A stretch of DNA of 64,000 bases from Wyeomyia smithii (GCF_029784165.1 NC_073695.1:229743916-229807915); one strand, 5' to 3'; numbered from the stretch's first letter, positions 44,831 through 56,748 are shown. Notes: generated by a model not told the origin, from the letters alone. Numbers and translations: made by a program.

Positions 44831-46161
44831 TTAGCGACTTAGTTATTAAAATTTCTCAGGAAAAATCAACTCATTCTTTTGCTTAATCTACTGTATAGGA
44901 CTCTTTGAATCACAGGTTTTTGTCTGAAGAGATAAAATCAAGTTCTTATAAAATTTTGCTAAACTCGAATTTCTCGTAATGAAAATATTTGCGGTATGCA
45001 CGCGATACATATTTTTGCGGCCAATTTTCCGCTGGCATTGGTCGAAGACAGCAACTTTCTAGAAAGTAAGAATCGTGGTTAACTAATTCAACATTTTTTT
45101 AGAAAGTCGAAATGTTCTACAAAAATGCTATAAATAACATTATCTTTCAATTTAGGGCTGAGCACCTTGACATTTTCAACATCGATTTTTTTGGGACACC
45201 CTAGTTCCCAATTGCGGTAGAAGTCTTTACTAGACTGTTCCTCAACCATAGGCCCTTCACCTTTTGAACAAGTTCATTGAAGACCACAACTCTCTAGGAA
45301 GCCCGAATTGCGAGATATCTGCCTATTCCAGGTGATGCCAAACTTTATAGGGGTACTGCAGTATTCAAACTGGGTGTTGCAATACTAAGTAAATCAGTTC
45401 TAAAGTTATGTCAAGTATTGTATGCATTGTCTAATTTTTTTTAAAGAAATTTTTGGAAATATGGGGGGGGGGGAAACTGGTAAAATTTGACATCGAATTG
45501 TTAACGATTCAGGCACATCAAAAAAATGTATTACCTCTCCTCTTTTAAAAGACCTAATTACGCGTAAATTTATTTCAACCGATTACTTCGACTGGTTGTT
45601 CCAACAGATGTAGATCACCTTCCGCCTACTTCACACAAATAGATCTGCAGTACGGACAGGCGCGTAAACCTCAGATGGAGAATCGTTCGATTTTCTCGGT
45701 CACGAAGCGATCAATCACATCGCTAACAAAATTTACTTTGGTACACATCTCGACCATTACTTTCCCCACCAAGCCCTCCTCCAAACAGAGAAAGTCACCA
45801 GCAATTTGTCACTACATATCACACCCAGTTGCGACTAAACGCCATCCATCAAAGCGCTCGTTTTGTTAGTCTACCGAACCGACATATGAGTTCATTATTA
45901 TTAGCACTCGAGTAGTTGCTATGTTTCTTCTTCGGTTTTGTTTGCTACTTTGCGATACCGCGTCGTGGCTTGTTTTCACATGTTACGATGTAAAATACGA
46001 ACCTCACTCTCTCCTCCCATCCCCCTGGCTCGAACCTCAAACCTATCACGCATGCCGTCATCATCCGGGGCATATTCGTACCAGCATCATTACTTTACGA
46101 CATACTAATTGACCACGTTGTTGTTTCGTTTTCCCTTCTCTTTTGTATCCACCCACCGCAG
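44831..46161 (+). other. Shank: Shank intron end
   Basis: AT-rich with a G11 run near 45463. From about 45,590 it becomes less repetitive, leading to a pyrimidine-rich stretch and ACCCACCGCAG before exon 46162. No gene was seen. Confidence 0.5.
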
Positions 46162-46228
46162 GTCGCCGTCATCGCAGGCAATTTGGAACTGGCGGAGATG
46201 ATACAGAACTACAAGTGCGAAGATATCG
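46162..46228 (+). CDS. Shank: Shank exon: last ankyrin repeat
   Basis: A 67-nt exon reading VAVIAGNLELAEMIQNYKCE, DI and one extra G. SHANK proteins have QVAIIAGNFELAEVIKTHKD at this point, directly after the QTAFQ/QTPYQ of the previous exon, so no exon is missing in between. It forms the C-terminal helices of the ankyrin block. The acceptor is CACCGCAG|GTC and the donor ATCG|GTAAGT, leaving in phase 1. In vertebrates the next codon is Val of a VVPFR motif, which the leftover G would fit. The exon that should carry it was not found downstream, except for the optional exon proposed at 46948. Confidence 0.94.
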
Positions 46229-46947
46229 GTAAGTAGTGTTGTCACGCAAAAGTGTGCTAATATATTCGCAAGCGTTCCGTTCCAGAGATACAAGAGTGCA
46301 TAAATAGTAGGTGCAGAAAAATGAGCTGCTAAAAAAATAGTTTGCTAACTTTCCACTACACCTTCGAGTTTGTTTATCTCTTACACTTTTCAATCGAACA
46401 TGTTTTGTATGAACTTGTTTTTTTACTTACTTACTTATTCACTCTGTTTTTATCAATCTCAATAGCGAATGATTTTTTGCTCTCATTTTTCTCGCTGTTT
46501 AATTTCAATCTCATCATCTTCCTGCCCGCATCATCATAATCTACTCTACTATATAGATTTACTTATAGCAACACCATTTTTCATCATCTTGATTGTGGTT
46601 TTTTCGTTGTTCACCGGTACGGCCGCCTTCCGCCGAGCGAGGCCCTCTGAGCTCTTCTGAGAACGACGGAGGACGGCGCGCAGTGCGTGGGAAGTGCAGT
46701 GCACTTACTGTGTGTGATCTAGGAACAACGTTAAATCACTCACTTTTTTCCCATCGTATATGTACTGTACACACATGTATGTTGGTTGTTACATTTTTTT
46801 CACTTGTTTTTTTTTTCTCGCAACTTAGATGTGTCGATTTTGTGTTGCTGTTCTGATCATTTGTATGCCACATAGCAGGCCTTCCCGTTCTTTTTTTTGT
46901 TTTCGTCTCATTTTCACCTTCGTTTTGTTTTTTGCGACTCGCATCAG
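46229..46947 (+). other. Putative 719-nt Shank intron
   Basis: Pyrimidine-rich; a small GC-rich island at 46,612-46,700 has no conserved peptide. The ORFs seen are Phe/Leu/Ser-rich readings of T-rich DNA. Confidence 0.4.
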
Positions 46948-47013
46948 GTCACGCGCTAGACTATATAGCGACCGTAGACCGCATACTCCTAGAAGACAGA
47001 CATTCTCATCACA
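46948..47013 (+). CDS. Candidate 66-nt Shank cassette exon
   Basis: Preceded by an unusually long pyrimidine tract (about 46,888-46,936) and GCATCAG, and followed by ACA|GTAAGA. It enters and leaves in phase 1. With the G from exon 46162-46228 it reads GHALDYIATVDRILLEDRHS plus two His, with no stop. Being 66 nt and phase 1-1, it can be included or skipped without changing frame. The splice signals and phase fit are seen directly. I do not recognise the peptide from vertebrate SHANK, so it may be insect-specific or a chance match. Confidence 0.4.
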
Positions 47014-49897
47014 GTAAGAAAAAAGTTAGCGGAATCGGCGCGTGTAAGAAAACTACTTCTCGACACGCGAACCGAACTCTCATTGCATGGTTGATGTTTG
47101 GTTTTTTTTCTCCTCGCTTCTCCCTAGACTAAGAGGCTGGGGTGCGAGGTGCTGCGCTGTTGGCAAGATTGTTTATTAAAAATCGTGATGTTTAGTTTGC
47201 CCGATCTGGATTAGCGGGTGTGTAACGAAACGAATCGATTCGTCGAAAATCGGTAAAATAAAAATAAAAGGAACAGGTGATATGGCGGTTTCGGTTCAGT
47301 TTGCTTGCTCTTGGTGCTCTGAACGAAGTCTAAATGATTAAAGCTTTTGACCTCTTCATTTTAATATACTGTGGAGCCAGAATTTTCAATGCTAATGGCA
47401 ATGAGAATATGTGATGGTGGTAATAGTATGACGAAAAGTGCTATTTTGTACGTTACTTTTAGTGTTCTGAGTGCCTGTCTAAAATTCCTGATAGATTTTT
47501 ATTTTGGTTTAAAAAAACACATTTCTTTGATATATTTATTATTTTTTTGTATCGTAGAAAATTATCTGAAGGATGATAAAATTTTATTTCGTATATCAGT
47601 GAAAGTTATCGATAATGTAACAATGACATTCAAGATTTGGGATTCCAGGATGATAGGCTTTGCAATTTCCAACATCCGATTTTTGATTTAAATTTATGAC
47701 TCTCGAGTAAAATTCAATCAAATTCCATCCGTTTCGAAGGATCATAATTATCCCGAAAATTTGATCCCAAATATTTTACGCAAGAATTTCGAGCATAGAC
47801 GTTGCTTTACGATCCTGTCTCTGTCGAAATGGATCTATTGAATAATTAATTAGGTAACCTTTTCGAGGGATGGAAACTAGAAGAAAATGATTCAACATTT
47901 GCCAAAAAAATGTCAGTAATTTAGCTGCTGTCGACAGTGATAGCTATCACCGATAGTCTAGCACCGATGAATGGTTGAAAGAAGGGTTGATCCACAATAA
48001 AAACTAGGTTGAACCAAGCTTTTCAACTACATTGTAGATGTGTTGTGTTTCCATTAATTCCATGTTTTGCCGGATTTAAACTTAATACTCCTGCTACAAA
48101 TTCCAACCGTGTTCGCAGTTCCACATACGATTTAGTTCGACAGGATCAGTGAACGGATTACATTAGTGATGAGTTGTCTTTCTATTCACAGTCGGTTCTG
48201 TAACTTAGTTTTTTTATAGTCTTCCTTTCAAAAGTAACATCAGACATTCATTTTCCGTTCATCTGCTTTCACTTTCATCGAGCTTCGGCCGGATTTAAAT
48301 GTAATTTCATCACTGCTGGCGCTTGGCTGTCTTGTTGCATTGTAAACGCGCTGTGTATGTCATGCGTTTTTTATTTCATTTGTTTGTTTGTTGATATTTG
48401 CAATTTATACTGTTGTGCACAAAAAAACAGTCATTTTCCTGCTACCTTCACTCTAGCCGTAGGTACGTATTTACTTTCGGTATTGTTAACGCTAGCATAA
48501 TCTAGGAATCAAATGCGATGCTTCTAGAGCGCGCACACATACACTCACTCACACTCGGCCACATACTGCACTGAACGCGAAGAATGCGTTCCCATAGTCT
48601 TGTTTTGCTTTTCTTCATTCACAAATAGCTTCACCTGCTGGGCAACGAAACTTTCACCCGGATTAACCCGGTATGAGAGTACTTAATGTGAGGGAGGAAG
48701 CTGCTTGCTGAGGATAGCGCCAAGACTAAAGATAGCCCCATTTTTTCATTATAATGCACGTTTAGCCGGTACTTAAAGCAAAGGCCAAGTATCAAAGATT
48801 AGATTGAGCTCCCTAGATGTGATAGCATGAGCCCTGGGTGACACTTTTATTGCTGACTTAGCTGGCGGGTCGATCGTACTTCTTCTAGATTAATTGATTG
48901 ATTATCCACTTAACTCTTACGTTCAGTTATATTTATAATTCTTTCAAGAGCTTTGTGTCAATCTATATAAAACTAGAGCACAGTTTTATGATATCGTGTC
49001 ACATACTTATAACCTGCCTTAGGTCACAAAAGAAAAAAGGTAAATGTCGTTTCATTTTAACTGCACCATACCGGATTTAATTACCTTCTCATTCATTACC
49101 ATCTGCATCCAAAAATTAATTTCTGCTGAAAAGAATGTCAATTCGGTAAATAATTAGCAGTGTCATAAAAAAATCGAATATAATTGAGACAGAGAGCAAA
49201 GAGAAGGTCCACCAATTTACAGCTTCTGGTTCAGTGGTTCAACGAATTGGATTTTCTTCTGGATTTTATTTTCCCAATTTGAGAACAAAATCCAATTAAA
49301 ACATGTCGTTCTTTGAACGCTTAGAAATAAACGCTTGTACTTCATCGTTAGTGAAGGATGCGGGAAAATACTCGTTTTAAATCAGAATTCACAGATCAAT
49401 TTTGTAATAAGAAATGTTTGCGAGTTCGGATTTGAAATTCAAGCTACTGGACATTCATACTGGAATTCCATCTTTCTGGTCTTGGATTTATTATTTATTT
49501 AGGATTTCGGATCCTAGATTTATAATCTTAGGTTAGAGATTCCATCGAAAGCTTACATCTTTCAAATTCAAGAACAAAATTTCAAATAAAAAAGCTATGT
49601 GAATGGTGGTTTTAGTTTCAAAAGAGAAATTTGTAAGCTTTCGATTTGAGATTTGTGGTTGGAAATTTTTATCAAGTGAATTCAACTTTGGAATTTTAAA
49701 ACGGTTTTGGGATTATATGTTGATGTATGGAGTTTCGTATCTCTGTGAGTCTACTTCGGGTTATTTTTTAAAAGCAAGATTTCGAAGAGTTGATCCACTC
49801 AGATTGCTTGAGCAACAATATTTGGAAGCAGCATTTAAACCAATCTTAACTGAAGTCTCTGAGTCATTGATTCTAACCTCGTCGTAACTTGAGAATA
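47014..49897 (+). other. AT-rich, probably Shank intron, no gene
   Basis: About 2.9 kb with several Phe/Ile-rich ORFs of 60-106 codons (for example 47371-47691 and 49603-49887) that show no recognised domain. 49,430-49,560 has GGATTT/GATTTG runs like those at 53.8-55.5 kb. No SH3 or PDZ exon of Shank was found. Confidence 0.45.
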
Positions 49898-51348
49898 CAG
49901 GCAAACTTCGATATAAGGTACATTTCAAATTTTGATTTGTACTTTATATCGAATTGTACCTTATATCGAATCATGAAACATTTTAAACAATAGGGCTTGA
50001 AACACCTTATTTTGTTGTCTTTTGTCTACGTATAGTTTATTTTGGAAATAGTATCCATCTATAAGTGTGAACCGACTTGTTTTAAATACAATTCAAATCA
50101 CTTTTTTTTGCTTTTTTGGAGACTTTCAGCCGCGTCCAAAAAAATGGTAGTCTAGAGCATTGAAAATTGAAAAAAAATCAAGCCATTTATTTACAAACAT
50201 ACACATTTTTGTATCGAAAATACTTTTCTTCTTCTTGTTGTTATTTTAATTTTTGGTTCAATGAATAAGAACCATGAATAGGTATCTGCTTACGGATTGA
50301 GATCTTTTTAAATTATTTCTCCGTTCCTTAGGATTTTGAAACTTGCATTTTCCTCGTTGAATTTTAAAATGACCGTTTGAACTAACTTTTCATTACACAT
50401 AAAAGTGGCCCAGAAATGCACATTGCATAGTGGTTTAAAACGTGAAAAACGTGGTCGTCAACCTTTTGAGTGTAAAAATGCCATTTTAATTCTATAGTGT
50501 ATTTGACAAATTTTGTTTATATCTTAAGGAAAAACTTTTGATGCAAATAGATTCTTGATTAATCTGCCTAAAAGTGAGATGATAATTTTATTTATTTTAT
50601 TACTTATCAAATCAAAGCGAAATCTTTAGCAAACTTGTAGGTAATATTATGTAGAAAAACTTTGCTGAAGCCGCTTTGGTTCTATTTCATGAAAATAGAC
50701 CACATACAGGTAGTTTTATAAACGCACATTCTCAAAATGTCTAAAAAAACAAATACCAATAAACTTTTTGTGGTGTGATTTAAGAGGCCTACTATGTCCT
50801 AGACATTTTTTCATATTTGAGAAATACATTATTCTGCCGAACATACTTTAAGCATATTTTCAACTTTTTCCTAGGTTCTATGACGTTTTTGATAAAATTC
50901 CCCTTTTTAAATCAAAACTTGTTTCAGCTGAGAGAGTGTTCAAGTGCGGTTTATGAAAGAAAAACTGGGTTTGGAATATTTTTTTGAGCATTGTATTTGA
51001 AATTTCACACAGATTGTTCAGGGGTCAAACTTTAAGTTCATATTTTTTATCAGCTCCCCCGTTCCCATCCACACAATATCATGTTTTCTCGGCAAAAATA
51101 AATTTTTGTACTTTTTTTCAAACTTCCGCTGACGTAACTTATGGACACTCCCTAAATAATCAATAGTAAGTAGAAATGTTGACAAAATAATCAATATGTT
51201 GTTTATAGAAGTTTCCATACCAATTTCGGAGTTATGTGTAACATAATATAAATATGTACCTTATATCGAGGTAAAATGTACCTTATATCGAGTGACGCTA
51301 TATTGAAGGTACCTTATAACGAGGGTACCTTATATCGAAGTTTGCCTG
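49898..51348. mobile_element. TA-flanked element with CGATATAAGGTA sub-terminal repeats
   Basis: CAGGCAAACTTCGATATAAG plus GTAC at 49898 is matched inverted by the right end at 51325-51348; TA flanks both ends. Further copies of the CGATATAAGGTA word in both directions lie near 49951-49974 and 51256-51334. It is 1,451 bp and has no transposase frame. CAG...CTG ends with TA target and repeated sub-terminal words suggest a pogo/Tigger-like non-autonomous element. Confidence 0.8.
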
Positions 51349-51903
51349 TATTTGGAAGCATATTGATAATGTGGTATTTTTTAATATTTATTAAGGTCGT
51401 AACAAATTTTATTATCATTCCATGTCAACATCACCTCCCCCCCCCCTTCGAAAATCTTGAGAATTGGAAGGGGAAGAAAAAAAAGCTGAAATCGTTTTGT
51501 TAATATTGTTGGTTCTTCGACAGCGTATATGCTAAATAAAAATAAAGTGTTATTGTTCAACATTTATTTGAGTGCAAGTTACAAACGTCGGAACTTGTAT
51601 ACAAAGTTTTAACAAAGATATTCCTTTTTTTCGTCTCGGTGTTATTCATTTTTCGCCCTTATCTTGGCTAACTTTCATAAGCTTGGACATGAAAAGAGCT
51701 CGACATGGCATGTGAACATCGTGAACTTAGGCTTCGTACACAAATTACGTAACGCTAAAGAGCTAGATTCCAGACCCCCTCCCAAAAGTAACAAAAGGTA
51801 ACGTTCAATATGACTCCCCTCCCAAAATTACCTAACGCTAAACAAACCTGTACGCTTTAAAAAACTTGAGGTGATATTTTCTTGTGGAACTAAAAAGCGA
51901 AAT
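51349..51903 (+). other. AT-rich with a dispersed repeat copy
   Basis: 51733-51828 matches 17347-17450 in the same orientation. A C10 tract lies near 51437-51446. No gene was seen. Confidence 0.5.
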
Positions 51904-52353
51904 ATGGCAAAAACTCAAAAAAGTTCATCTTTTGAAGACTTAGTTGACTATTTGAGTGACGAATGCATTGGCGTCGATCAGATAAAGCAAATTAAGAGGA
52001 CATTACGGAATGTGTATTTTGCGGAATCCCGCCGCTGTCACCATGTGTACCATAAACTAATCGATCTGGCACTGGTTTTATATTCACAATAATTTTTAAT
52101 CCTCGCATTGGTCTATGAAATAATCTACACGGATAAAAGACCGCCGAAAAGACAGCGGCTGGTTTTAAATTTGACTGCACCTGTTGTTATGTTCTGTGGC
52201 GCTGCATTATATTTTCGTTCAAAAATCGTTGAACTCTACGTGTTGAAAAGACCCTTCTACCCAAACCCAAACGGATATAACAGAAAATGTCCTGTAGCTC
52301 AAACATTTATCTGTCCATTACACAGTGAGGTAATGCTAGCGACAAAAAAATAA
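51904..52353 (+). pseudogene. Unrecognised 150-codon frame with one stop
   Basis: An ATG at 51904 opens MAKTQKSSSFEDLVDYLSDE and runs 62 codons to TAA at 52090-52092. The same frame then stays open to 52353 (including YTDKRPPKRQRLVLN and VLKRPFYPNPNGYNRK). The composition is balanced and less AT-biased than neighbouring frames, with charged and Cys/His residues, so it may be a once-coding sequence with a single stop, or an exon plus a short intron. I do not recognise the family. The alternative is chance in a 450-bp stretch. Confidence 0.3.
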
Positions 52354-52847
52354 GTTAGAATTTATTGGAGCATTAGAAATAGTTCGAATCTCAATAACAC
52401 CTGAGAAAAAGTTGTCTGAAGAACTAGTCCTCGGCGTTGGATAATCTTACCGTAATACTCAAAAAATTTACACTGAATCATAAAAATAAGTCTTTTTATA
52501 CAAACAAGATTCTAAAAATCTAATTTAAAATTGCACACGTCAGAGCCTCAACAGAATAATGAATAGCTCGTATAAGTTAAATAATAACACCTTCTTAAAC
52601 ATATTCCAAAATAATTATATTTTTAGGCCTAATTTATGAATATTCTGCTTCTGGAAAATTGCCCACTATTCATGTTCTGGAGCACCAGAACTGATTTACG
52701 AAAACCTGATTTAAGTGTGCCTTATACATTATAGAAATTCTATTCATAACTACCAGCTTGTTGTAAGAAAGATTGGGAAAGTGGAATCCTGAGACTAGCT
52801 GCCAAATCAAAGGTCCTGATTGGAAATTAATAATCGTCTACACACTC

Positions 52848-53045
52848 CCAGTTGGTCTCGAGGTACGATGCTGGTCTAACAAGCCAGTCGTCTTAGGTTC
52901 GAGACCCGGTTCAGGAGAGACTGTTAGTGTCAGTAGGATCGTAGCGCTAGCCCCGCAATTGTCCTGTACACTTAACAGTCGGCTGCGAAGTCTGTGTATA
53001 AATGAACAGAAGGTCGAGTTCCGAATCGGAATGTAGCACCAAGGC
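52848..53045 (+). mobile_element. tRNA-derived SINE, family C
   Basis: It starts CTCCCAGTTGGTCTCGAGGT with an A-box-like GTACGATGCTGG and a B box (GGTTCGAGACC, one base from consensus). Then come AGTGTCAGTAGGATCGTAG, GCCCCGCAATTGTCCTGT, AACAGTCGGCTGCGAAGTC and a 3' part with GAATGTAGCACCAAGGCTAC. About 200 bp. A second, shorter copy is at 34335-34500. Confidence 0.8.
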
Positions 53046-53099
53046 TACACACAAACAATATGAAGCAATTATCATTATCACCTGCTTATTTCTATGGAT

Positions 53100-53523
53100 C
53101 CAATAATAAACTACACGGTGATACATCGACTTAGAATTTGTGATGTTTCATTGGTTTTTATTTGTATGGGAACCCTCACTTCCAGACCAGGGAGGTGTGT
53201 GCAAACACCATAGAAATATTTCTTGCTCCAAAAAACATGCCTCAGTTGATTCCATTTGCTTAGTTAGTTTTCGATTTGTGAAAAAAATGCTATTTATCCT
53301 ATCCTATTTTTAGTTCTATTTGTTTGATTGACTCTCGAGTTATGCAGAAATTTGTGTTTCATTTGTATGAGAGCTCTCCCTTACTGAGGAGAGAGTCTTA
53401 AACTATCATAAGAATCTTCTCTGGCCTCAAAAACCCCTACATACAAATTTTCACGCCGATCGGCTCGGTCATTTCCAAGTCTATATGAATCAGACAGACA
53501 GAACTCCATTTTTATATGTATAG
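53100..53523 (-). mobile_element. Truncated Helitron-like element, same 5' end as 24670-27128
   Basis: On the minus strand it starts A|TCTATACATATAAAAATGG, with CTGTCTGTCTG, the GATCGGCGTGAAAATTTG block and about two units of the 143-bp type (CATACAAATGAAACACAAAT). It is cut off at about 53100, so the 3' end is missing. Confidence 0.6.
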
Positions 53524-53779
53524 ATTTCAAAATACATCAACTTATAAAAAAAGGGAACACAATGAAAATGTTAATAAGCCATAATTGGATGTGAAGAAAA
53601 AAAAAGCCATAATTGGAAATGGAAAATGAACCAAAATTACTCCTAAGTCGGATTGAAAATGGTAAACGATTGGCACACAGAGCGAAAAATATGACCCATA
53701 ATAGGGAAACAAAACAAGTAACCTCAAGCTTAGCCTAAAACCTTTAAACAGCAAAAAAATATAAAAAAAAACTTTTTGA

Positions 53780-55530
53780 AATTTTGAATTGGAAAGTTCT
53801 GGATTTTCCAATTTCCGATTTCGGTGCGTGGATTTCGATTCGGGATTTAAAATTTCGTACCTCATAATGCTGATTTCTGATTTGAGATTCACAATTAAAA
53901 TTCTGAATTTCAGTTTCAAAAGTATCAGATGTCGGTTTCACATTTTAGAATTGAGATTTCGGAGCTTAAAATAATGATTTGACATTTTTCCCTTCGGTTA
54001 TGTGAGTCACTAGCTCAGATTTTATATTCCGGATTTTAGCCTTTTTGGATACATGGATTTGATGTTTTGGATTTTTGATATGATTAGTAATTTTTGGTAC
54101 TGGAAATTTGTCAATAATTAATTGTGATTCGTGGTTTTAAAGTTGGGATTTAAGATTCGAGAGATTTGGACTTTTGATTTCAGATTAACGGGAAGATTTC
54201 ATTTTAGAGGTTGCTTTCAAAACGTTATGTGGATTTGGAAATTTGTGGATTTATATTCCGAATTAGATTAGATTAAAAGAAAACGATTCTGAACTGGATA
54301 GAAGATAGCTGAAATATGATTGTGAAGTCAAAAAAACGGAAAATAGAAGTCAGTAAAAAAACCCAATACAAAATCAAAAATTTAAAACCATGTAATCCTA
54401 AGTTAAACTTAAATCATTAAATAAAAAATTGGCTTAAAATTTACTCCAAATCAGTTTTGGGTGTGATATTTCAAATCAAAATTTCAGATTGTCTGTTTTA
54501 AATTTCCGATTCAGGTCATAGAATTAAGGTCTTTGGATTCTCGATTATGAATTTCAAATTTCGCGTTTCATAACGGGGATTCCGGATTCCGTATTTGGGA
54601 TTTACGGGTTGGATGTTTTGAATATAGATTTCAAATTTTGAATTTTTGGATTTTGTAGTTTGTGGTTGTGGAGTTTGGGTTTGTGATTTCCAAATTCAAT
54701 TTTAAGGTTTGACATTTTTTGCTTCGGATATGTGAGCTACCGATTCAGATTTTGGATGCCGGATTCTGGTCCTTTTGTATACATAACTTTGATGTTTTGG
54801 ATTTTCGCTATGATAGGACATTTTTGGTACTAAAAATTTTGCCAACTATTCATTTTGATTTGTGGTTTAAAAGTTGAGATTTCAGATTTGAATGATTCGA
54901 ACTTTCGATTTCATACTAAAGTGAAGATTTTATTTCAGAGATTGCTTTCAAAATGTTATGTGGGTTTGGAATTTTGTGGATTTAAATTCGAATTAGATTG
55001 AAACTACAGTAGGGTTTCGAATTTGTAAATTTTCATTGTAAATTCCGAATTTTATTTGATTTGAGAACGCAAAACATTTCACAATTTTTTTATAACTCCT
55101 ATAATTATAATTGTGATTCACGGTTTGGATGTTTTGAAAATAGATTTCAAATTTTAAATTTCTGGATTTTGGAGTTAACATTCAATATTTGGCATTTTTC
55201 ATTTCGATTATGATAGAGTTCAGTGATACCATTTGAATTTTGGATGTCGCATTCGGCATTTTAGATCCGTACCTACTTCGAACTTCAGATTTGATATTTT
55301 GGATTTGCGTCTCGGTTCAAAATTTTATATTGGAAGCTTTTCATCAATTTATTGTGATTTGTGGTTTGAAATTTAGGATTTCGGATTTGCAATGTTTCAA
55401 TAAAGATTTCGTTAGAATTTCATGCGGATTGGAAATTTTGTGGTTTTAGATTTAGAATTAGATTAGAAGTCCAGAATTTGGGACTTAATATTTGGGATTT
55501 TGGGAATCCCTTATGAGCGATTCTGTAAAA
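53780..55530. repeat. T-rich degenerate tandem array (GGATTTTGGATT words)
   Basis: About 1.75 kb built from short GGATTT, GATTTCGGATT and TTTGTGGTTT words. A higher-order unit recurs about 730 bp apart (54000-54270 and 54725-54995), sharing TTTGATGTTTTGGATTTT, TGTGGTTTAAAAGTTGRGAT and GCTTTCAAAAYGTTATGTGG. A shorter third copy is at 55210-55450. ORFs inside, on both strands, are repeat readings. Confidence 0.75.
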
Positions 55531-55574
55531 AAACATTTGCGAAATTTTTACAACTTGTATAATTGATTTAAATA

Positions 55575-55790
55575 AAAAAAGGAAAGATTATAGCTTTTTA
55601 ACCATTCCTGTGAATTTTGGTGCTCCTAGCTACCAACAGTTTTACAGAGACTTAAATGAGTTTTTGAGTACACATAACGTTGACGCGACAAACCCGGCGA
55701 GCAATTACCATGCAACACTTTGACGTAAGTTGACGCATTTCTACTCTGGCTAGAGGCATCTAATTTCACAGGAATAGTGAAAAAGCTCTA
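55575..55790 (+). repeat. CACTGGTCGACAAAAG-family unit, diverged
   Basis: AACCATTCCTGTGAATTTTG and GTGCTCCT, then CACAGGAATAGTGAAAAAGC near 55768 as the inverted counterpart. This pairing of ends gives a small fold-back of about 200 bp. Confidence 0.6.
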
Positions 55791-56748
55791 ATCCTTGTAT
55801 GGCAACTATTTTGAGCTTTATGGCAACCTTTTTTCGTATCTTCGATGTCGTGCCAACGCTGTGAAAAATTCTATAGTTTCGTGAAATGGTAAAATTATAA
55901 AAAAAGATTAAAATGATAATGACAGTAAGAAATTATTCGTTGAAAAACTATCCTGAAGTTGCTAAAAATATTTTTCAAAGGCAGAATGAGTACAAAAAAA
56001 AAAGATTTTTGGGAAAAGGTGGACTGAAAATCGTTTAAAGTTTTCAGGTCAAGAAAAATACAAAAAAAATAAATGAACAAATAGGGTAATCGCTCCATTA
56101 TTCATTTCAACAGCTAGCTACACCTATATTCTTAACATCTTATTTCTCTCATTTGTCCAATTTACCGTCGAATTTCACTTGGAAACACTAAACACGATTT
56201 TTTTATAGTTCAAAACGTAAACATTTTGTCACTACCTAAGTACTAGTATGGTACTAGACAGTACACTTTTGTAACTGTACTGTATAAGTGTTCTCATTGC
56301 ACGAAAGGTCCTACATTTATCGATTCATATTACAGAATGGAACACTTCTACGTAGTGCCTTCTCGAAAAGAGAAACAAATACCGACTTTCAAAGCAACAG
56401 ATTGAAACTGAATTAAAACTACTCCGACCGGCGGAAAAGTTTCCACAGCATTTAGATCGCCCCCAACCGCCCTGGCTGCTGTCTCCCGCCATCAGTCAGT
56501 CCTCAAATGGATCACTCCAATCGCTTTATTCATATTTTATGCAACGCCATTAGACGATAATCCCTTTGCGCTCTACAAACGAAACTCCCGTCGGGTTTAT
56601 CAAAACTCACATACATACACACACAAACACACATGCATAACGACTAACGATAGGGTTGAGTGATTTCCACTTCAAGACGAGCGAAATGAATGCTCCTGTT
56701 TAGAAGCACCCCCCCCCCCCCCCCCAGCGGAACGAGTGAAAGTGAACA
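55791..56748 (+). other. No gene seen; C17 homopolymer
   Basis: AT-rich to about 56,330, then a less repetitive, more GC-rich stretch with a 17-base C run at 56709-56725. Confidence 0.5.

Noticed and set aside
46600..46700. GC-rich segment as another Shank exon
   Set aside because: No acceptor/donor pair in the right phase and no SHANK-like peptide.
47371..47691. 106-codon Phe/Ile-rich frame as a membrane protein
   Set aside because: Its hydrophobicity follows from T-rich DNA; several similar frames occur all over the introns.
52848..52930. Possible tRNA gene on the + strand
   Set aside because: The head recurs with a SINE body at 34335, so it is a SINE, not a tRNA.
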